Of a stretch of DNA of 9,156 bases, positions 5,163-9,156 are shown piece by piece. This DNA is from an uncultured Propionibacteriaceae bacterium (lineage in GTDB: Bacteria > Actinomycetota > Actinomycetes > Propionibacteriales > Propionibacteriaceae). Under the pieces are notes generated by a model. The model was not told the DNA's origin. It was given only the letters and a program-made list of their open reading frames with translations, and did no database searches. The stretch spans positions 1-9,156 of the forward strand of contig CALKHV010000063.1 of the NCBI GenBank assembly GCA_937988865.1, read 5' to 3'. Every line of letters begins with the position of its first letter. The first letter of the stretch is position 1. The translations under genes were made by a program, and so were the position numbers.

Positions 5163-7483
5163 TGCGGATCGAACGCGCCAACTCACACCACGCCGTCAAC
5201 TGGTGGTCGCTGATCGGGCTGGTGCTCGTGCCGGTCCTGGTGGCGCTCGGGTTCCTGGGCACCACCTGGGGTCGGGACGCACGCCTGGGCGACATCAAGG
5301 CCGCAGTGGTCAACCTCGACCAGGCGGTCACCCTCGAGGGCAAGACCGTCCCCCTCGGACGCCAGCTCGCCGCGGCGATGATCGAACGCGACGACGCCAA
5401 CATCACGTGGGTGCTGTCGGACGCGACCGACTCGGTCGCCGGCCTGGAGTCGGGCAAGTACGCCGCGATCGTGACGATCCCCGAGAACTTCTCCGCGTCC
5501 GCCACGTCGTACGCGGGCAACGACGCCGGTGCGGTGCAGGCGACGATCGACGTGCGCACGGGTGAGAACGCCGGCATCGCGGACGCCGACATCGCGGCCG
5601 AGATCGCGGCCCTCGCGACCGACACCATCAACGCGACGCTCACGCAGGCCTACCTCGACAACATCTACGTCGGGTTCAACACCGTGGGCGAACAGTTCAC
5701 GACGATCACCAATGGCGCGCAGCAGTTGGCCGACGGCGCGACCTCCCTCTCGGACGGCGTGACCCAGGCGTCCGACGGAACGGCGAAGCTCGGTGTCGGG
5801 TTGGGCAGGCTCGACACCGCCGGACGCCAGCTCGACGCGGGCGGCACACAGCTCGTCGAGGCGTCGGGGGAGCTGACGTCGGGGGCAGCGAAGCTCTCGG
5901 ACGGACTGGACCAGCTGACGTCCGGCCTCACGTCCTCCCCCCCGGACTGGAGCTCCCTGTCGAAGCTGGGCGCAGGTGCGTCCGGGGTCGGGGACGGCGC
6001 CGCGGGACTGAGCGCCGGACTCGACCAGGTGCAGGCCGTCCTGAAGGCCTACGCCGCCGGGACGTCGACGATCGGCACCCCCTCCGTGACCACACCATCC
6101 GTGCCCGCGGACGCCCTCACCCAGGTGCAGCAGGCGTTCGTCGCCCAGTGCACACCCGGGTTGACCGCCCAGTTCACCGCCGGGCTGACGCAGGGCCTCA
6201 CCCAGGCGCTGACCCCGACCCTGGGGGACGCCGCCGGCGCGATGGCGGCCGGGTTGGCGTCCGAGTTGGCCGGCCCGATGGCGAGCCAGACGTGCGCAGG
6301 CACGGCTCCGGCCGTGAGCGGATCGTTCGAGGCCGGGTTCGGGCAGGGTTTCCAGGCCGGGCTCGGTGGCGGCTTCGCCGGAGGCGTCCAGGCGGGCGCC
6401 ACGGTCGGCGTCCGGGCGCTCACGACCACGGACCCCTCGACCGGTGAGAGTGTCGTGTCGGGGTCGGCCGCCCTGGCTGACGGCGCGGCCCAACTCGCGT
6501 CCGGTGTCGACCAGTTGGCCACCCAGTTGCCGAAGCAGACGGCCGCCCAGACCGCCACCCTGACCGACGCCCTCACCCAGCTCTCTGCCGGCGCGAGCGC
6601 GCTCTCCGACGGGATCGGGAAGTACGCCGACGGGGTGACGACCTTCGCCCAGGGTTCGGATGCGTACACGACCGGCGTCCACGAGGCTTCCACCGGAACA
6701 TCGTCCCTCGTCAGCGGCATGTCCAAGCTGGACGACGGTGCGTCCACGCTGGCCGACGGGGCGTCCACCTTCGCGTCGAAGCTGGCCGACGGTGCGTCCG
6801 AGGTGCCGAGCTTCTCGACCCGGACGCGCGAGAACCTGGCGTCCGTGGTGGCGCGCCCGGTCGACGGGGACGCCCAGGTCGCCGCGTCCCCGCTCGTCGC
6901 CAGCACCGCGCTGTTGACCGTCCTCGCCCTCTGGTTGGGGTCGCTGATCACCTTCCTCGTCGTGCGTCCGATCCCGTCCAGGGTGCTGACGAGTTCGCGT
7001 CCGAGTTGGCAACTGGTGGGCGCCGCGCTGACGCCGCCGCTGGCCATCGCGGGCGTCCAAGCCTTCGCCCTGGCGGGCGTCGCTGCACTCGCACTTCACC
7101 TCCCGGCGGGTGACTGGGCCCGATTGTTGGCCCTGCTGCTGCTCGCAGGGGTCGCGTTCGTGCTGGTCAATCACGCCCTGGCTGCGTGGCTCCACGGCCT
7201 CGGACGCACGATCTCGGTCGTGCTCGCCACCGTCGCCGCAGCCACCGGGTTGATCTCGGCCGTCCCGACGGTCTTCGACTGGATCAACGCCGTGTCGCCG
7301 ATCGCACCGGCCCTGCGGGGCATTCGCGCGATCGTCGCCGGCGGGTCAGGTGGCGGCGGCGCGGTGGCCATGCTGCTGGTCTGGGTGCTGCTCGGATCGA
7401 GTGCCTCGTTCCTGGCGGTCGCCCGGAAGCGCCAGTTGTCGCCGAAGCAGTACCGCAAGCAGGTCGCCGTGGCCGCGGAGTGA
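5159..7483 (+). CDS. YhgE/Pip-domain membrane protein (ABC-2-like, phage-infection-protein family)
   Basis: This is a 774-aa protein with YhgE/Pip architecture. It has one N-terminal TM helix (about 16-35); a conserved extracellular region containing DIKAAVVNLDQAV and a long Ala/Asp-rich segment (about 45-165); a long stalk with repeated LADGA-, LSDG- and LASG-type units suggesting coiled coil (about 187-255 and 436-548); and five C-terminal TM helices (about 583-602, 619-647, 653-673, 683-703, 735-754) of ABC-2 membrane type. In Gram-positive bacteria such proteins often sit beside MMPL or ABC exporters under TetR control. Their transport role is poorly defined. Here the stalk is interrupted at about 296-436 by a Pro/Thr then Gly/Ala-rich insertion carrying the only two cysteines, C331 and C379. 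Both bracket amphipathic stretches, and a run of GxG-type repeats follows. The gene overlaps the MMPL stop by four bases, so the two products are probably made together and may form one complex. Confidence 0.92.
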   Translation: MMRIERANSHHAVNWWSLIGLVLVPVLVALGFLGTTWGRDARLGDIKAAVVNLDQAVTLEGKTVPLGRQLAAAMIERDDANITWVLSDATDSVAGLESGKYAAIVTIPENFSASATSYAGNDAGAVQATIDVRTGENAGIADADIAAEIAALATDTINATLTQAYLDNIYVGFNTVGEQFTTITNGAQQLADGATSLSDGVTQASDGTAKLGVGLGRLDTAGRQLDAGGTQLVEASGELTSGAAKLSDGLDQLTSGLTSSPPDWSSLSKLGAGASGVGDGAAGLSAGLDQVQAVLKAYAAGTSTIGTPSVTTPSVPADALTQVQQAFVAQCTPGLTAQFTAGLTQGLTQALTPTLGDAAGAMAAGLASELAGPMASQTCAGTAPAVSGSFEAGFGQGFQAGLGGGFAGGVQAGATVGVRALTTTDPSTGESVVSGSAALADGAAQLASGVDQLATQLPKQTAAQTATLTDALTQLSAGASALSDGIGKYADGVTTFAQGSDAYTTGVHEASTGTSSLVSGMSKLDDGASTLADGASTFASKLADGASEVPSFSTRTRENLASVVARPVDGDAQVAASPLVASTALLTVLALWLGSLITFLVVRPIPSRVLTSSRPSWQLVGAALTPPLAIAGVQAFALAGVAALALHLPAGDWARLLALLLLAGVAFVLVNHALAAWLHGLGRTISVVLATVAAATGLISAVPTVFDWINAVSPIAPALRGIRAIVAGGSGGGGAVAMLLVWVLLGSSASFLAVARKRQLSPKQYRKQVAVAAE
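6728..6799 (+). repeat. Three near-identical 18-nt repeats in the YhgE/Pip stalk
   Basis: CTGGCCGACGGTGCGTCC occurs at 6782-6799, with one mismatch at 6749-6766 and one at 6728-6745. Offsets of 21 and 33 nt keep the frame, and each unit encodes L-[AD]-D-G-A-S. They are the most recent-looking units of the stalk repeat and mark a place where length variation by recombination is likely. Confidence 0.65.
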
Positions 7484-7499
7484 GGCCTGCGCCGCCAGA

Positions 7500-9149
7500 A
7501 TGGAACACGTGACGATCGAACTCGCCCCCGTGAACCCCGACTGGTGGCGCACCGCCGCCATCTACCAGATCTACCCGCGCAGCTTCGCTGACGGCAACGG
7601 CGACGGACTGGGCGACCTGCCGGGCGTGACGTCCCGCGTGGACTACCTCGCGAGCCTCGGGATCGACGCCGTGTGGCTGTCGCCGTTCTACCCCTCGGCC
7701 CTGGCCGACGGCGGCTACGACGTCGACGACTACCGCGACGTCGACCCCCGGCTGGGGACGCTCGACGACTTCGACGCGATGGTCGCCGCCCTGCATGCGG
7801 CCGGGATCAAGGTGATCGTCGACATCGTCCCCAACCACACCTCGAACCTGCACGCCTGGTTCGTCGAGGCCCTCGCGTCCGCACCGGGGTCGGCCGCCCG
7901 CGCCCGCTACATCTTCCGCGACGGCATCGGGGACGCTGCGCCCAACGACTGGCAGTCCGAATTCGGGGGGTCCGCGTGGGAACGCGTTCCGGACGGCCAG
8001 TGGTACTTCCACACGTTCGCCGTCGAACAGCCCGACCTCAACTGGGACAACCCCGAGGTTCGCGCCGACTTCGAGACCACCCTCCGCTTCTGGTCCGACC
8101 GAGGAGTGGACGGCTTCCGCGTCGACGTCGCCCACGGCCTCGTCAAGGACTGGACCACACCCGAGACCCCGTGGGTCGAACTGGCCCCCGCGCAACGCCC
8201 GGACGGGTCGCACCCCTATCGCGACCGGGACGGCGTCCATGAGATCTACCGGGCCTGGCGGCGCGTCTTCAACGAGTACGACCCGCCACGTTTCGCGGTC
8301 GCCGAGGCAGCGGTGGTGGCGTCGAGGCGAGCCGCTTACGCCGCCGTCGACGGGCTGGGCCAGGCCTTCAACTTCGAGATGCACGACGTCGGCTGGGACG
8401 CGTCCGAGATGCGGGCGGTCATCGACTCCGGCCTGCGTGACATCACGATGACCGGGTCGTCCACGTGGCTCCTCGGGTGTCACGACTCCTGCCGCGTCGC
8501 GTCGCGCTTCGGCGTGCCCCGCGAGACGGGCGAGAACCCCCATCAGGCCGCCCGACGCTGGTTGCTCAGCGACGGACGCCTGCCCTGCGACCTCGCCGCG
8601 GGGACGCGCCACGCCGTGGCCGCCGCGTTCATCGAACTCGCCCTCCCTGGCTCGGCCTACCTCTACCAGGGCGACGAACTCGGGCTCCCCGAGGTGCCCG
8701 ACCTGCCCGTCGAGTGGCTGGCCGACCCCATGTTCGCGCGCTCACCAGGCACTGAGAAGGGACGCGACGGCTGCCGCGTCCCCCTGCCCTGGACCACGGA
8801 CGCACCGTCGTTCGGCTTCGGCCCCGTGCAGTCCACGCCACCGCAACCGACGTGGTTCGGACGCCATGCAGTCTCGGTCCAGGACGACGACCCTGCTTCG
8901 GTATTGGCGCGCTTCCGTACCGCGCTGGCCGCGCGGCGCGCCCTGGTCGGGCCTGACCTCGCGTTCACCTGGGTGGACTCGGCGCCCGAGGTGCTTCACT
9001 TCGTGCGTCCGGGCGGTTGGCACTGCGTCTCGAACTTCGGGGAGACACCGGTCGAGGTGCCGAATGGACGCGTCGTCGCGTCCAGTGGTGACCTGGTCGA
9101 CGGACTGCTGCCCGAGGGGACGACCGTCTGGGTCGTGGGTGAGGTCTGA
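7500..9149 (+). CDS. GH13 alpha-glucosidase (oligo-1,6-glucosidase / GH13_30-like)
   Basis: This 549-aa cytoplasmic enzyme (no signal peptide) should release glucose from the non-reducing end of alpha-glucosides such as maltose, isomaltose or sucrose-like sugars. GH13 marks are in order: the DGNGDGLGDL calcium-loop motif (31-40); region I DIVPNH (108-113); QPDLNWDNP (177-185), typical of alpha-glucosidases rather than amylases; region II GFRVDVAHGL with nucleophile Asp209; region III AVAEA with acid/base Glu269; region IV CHD with Asp329; and a GRDGCRVPLPW stretch (421-431) before a short beta C-terminal domain. All three catalytic acids are present. Two near-invariant neighbours differ: the region IV Asn is Cys327, and the Gly before Glu269 is Ala. 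I chose ATG 7500; GTG 7509 is also possible, and neither has a good ribosome site. The gene begins 16 nt after the YhgE/Pip stop, so it may share that transcript even though its sugar role seems unrelated. Exact subfamily and substrate are not certain. Confidence 0.92.
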   Translation: MEHVTIELAPVNPDWWRTAAIYQIYPRSFADGNGDGLGDLPGVTSRVDYLASLGIDAVWLSPFYPSALADGGYDVDDYRDVDPRLGTLDDFDAMVAALHAAGIKVIVDIVPNHTSNLHAWFVEALASAPGSAARARYIFRDGIGDAAPNDWQSEFGGSAWERVPDGQWYFHTFAVEQPDLNWDNPEVRADFETTLRFWSDRGVDGFRVDVAHGLVKDWTTPETPWVELAPAQRPDGSHPYRDRDGVHEIYRAWRRVFNEYDPPRFAVAEAAVVASRRAAYAAVDGLGQAFNFEMHDVGWDASEMRAVIDSGLRDITMTGSSTWLLGCHDSCRVASRFGVPRETGENPHQAARRWLLSDGRLPCDLAAGTRHAVAAAFIELALPGSAYLYQGDELGLPEVPDLPVEWLADPMFARSPGTEKGRDGCRVPLPWTTDAPSFGFGPVQSTPPQPTWFGRHAVSVQDDDPASVLARFRTALAARRALVGPDLAFTWVDSAPEVLHFVRPGGWHCVSNFGETPVEVPNGRVVASSGDLVDGLLPEGTTVWVVGEV

Positions 9150-9156
9150 GGCCCGC

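Noticed and set aside
3396..5186. Long minus-strand open frame opposite the MMPL gene (596 codons).
   Set aside because: It is the usual antisense shadow in GC-rich DNA: low-complexity composition, no domain, and it lies wholly against a clear transporter gene.
5183..7195. Long minus-strand open frame opposite the YhgE/Pip gene (670 codons).
   Set aside because: Arg/Gly-rich with no recognisable motif; the plus-strand frame has real membrane segments and family features.
7284..8612. Minus-strand open frame opposite the GH13 gene (442 codons).
   Set aside because: The plus strand carries all GH13 motifs; the antisense product is compositionally biased and unrecognised.

Overview
The window is uniformly GC-rich, and almost all of it codes. 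Gene packing is tight, with one 1-nt overlap, one 4-nt overlap and a 16-nt gap. Gene content is typical of a high-GC Gram-positive actinobacterium: a SigE-type small sigma factor of the Streptomyces-like family, a TetR - MMPL - YhgE/Pip efflux block, and an actinobacterial-style GH13 alpha-glucosidase. The species cannot be fixed from the sequence. There are no tRNA or rRNA genes, IS elements, CRISPR arrays or phage genes, and no stretch above 150 nt lacks a gene.

The left part (6-2223) is on the minus strand and reads, in transcription order: a TetR/AcrR regulator (2223-1588); a 95-nt gap holding a perfect 16-bp palindrome; a short, degenerate SigE-family sigma factor (1492-968); and a one-pass membrane protein (968-6) joined to the sigma gene by a TGATG stop/start overlap. 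The last two look like a sigma factor and membrane partner module.

The right part (2367-9149) is on the plus strand. It holds a 931-aa MMPL (RND-type) transporter with a degenerate ABC-ATPase-like C-terminal domain; a 774-aa YhgE/Pip-type membrane protein that overlaps it by ATGA; and, 16 nt later, a 549-aa GH13 alpha-glucosidase. No terminator is visible between these genes, so the glucosidase may be read through from the efflux promoter.

The 143-nt divergent region (2224-2366) controls the layout. It carries six alternating ATACA/TGTAT half-sites forming three palindromes at an exact 17-nt period, between the tetR and MMPL starts. The simplest reading is that TetR represses itself and the MMPL-YhgE operon through this array until a ligand, probably a membrane-active or exported compound, releases it. 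The most unusual items are the operator array, the ABC-like tail on the MMPL protein, the palindrome before the sigma gene, and the Gly-rich two-cysteine insertion in the YhgE/Pip protein.
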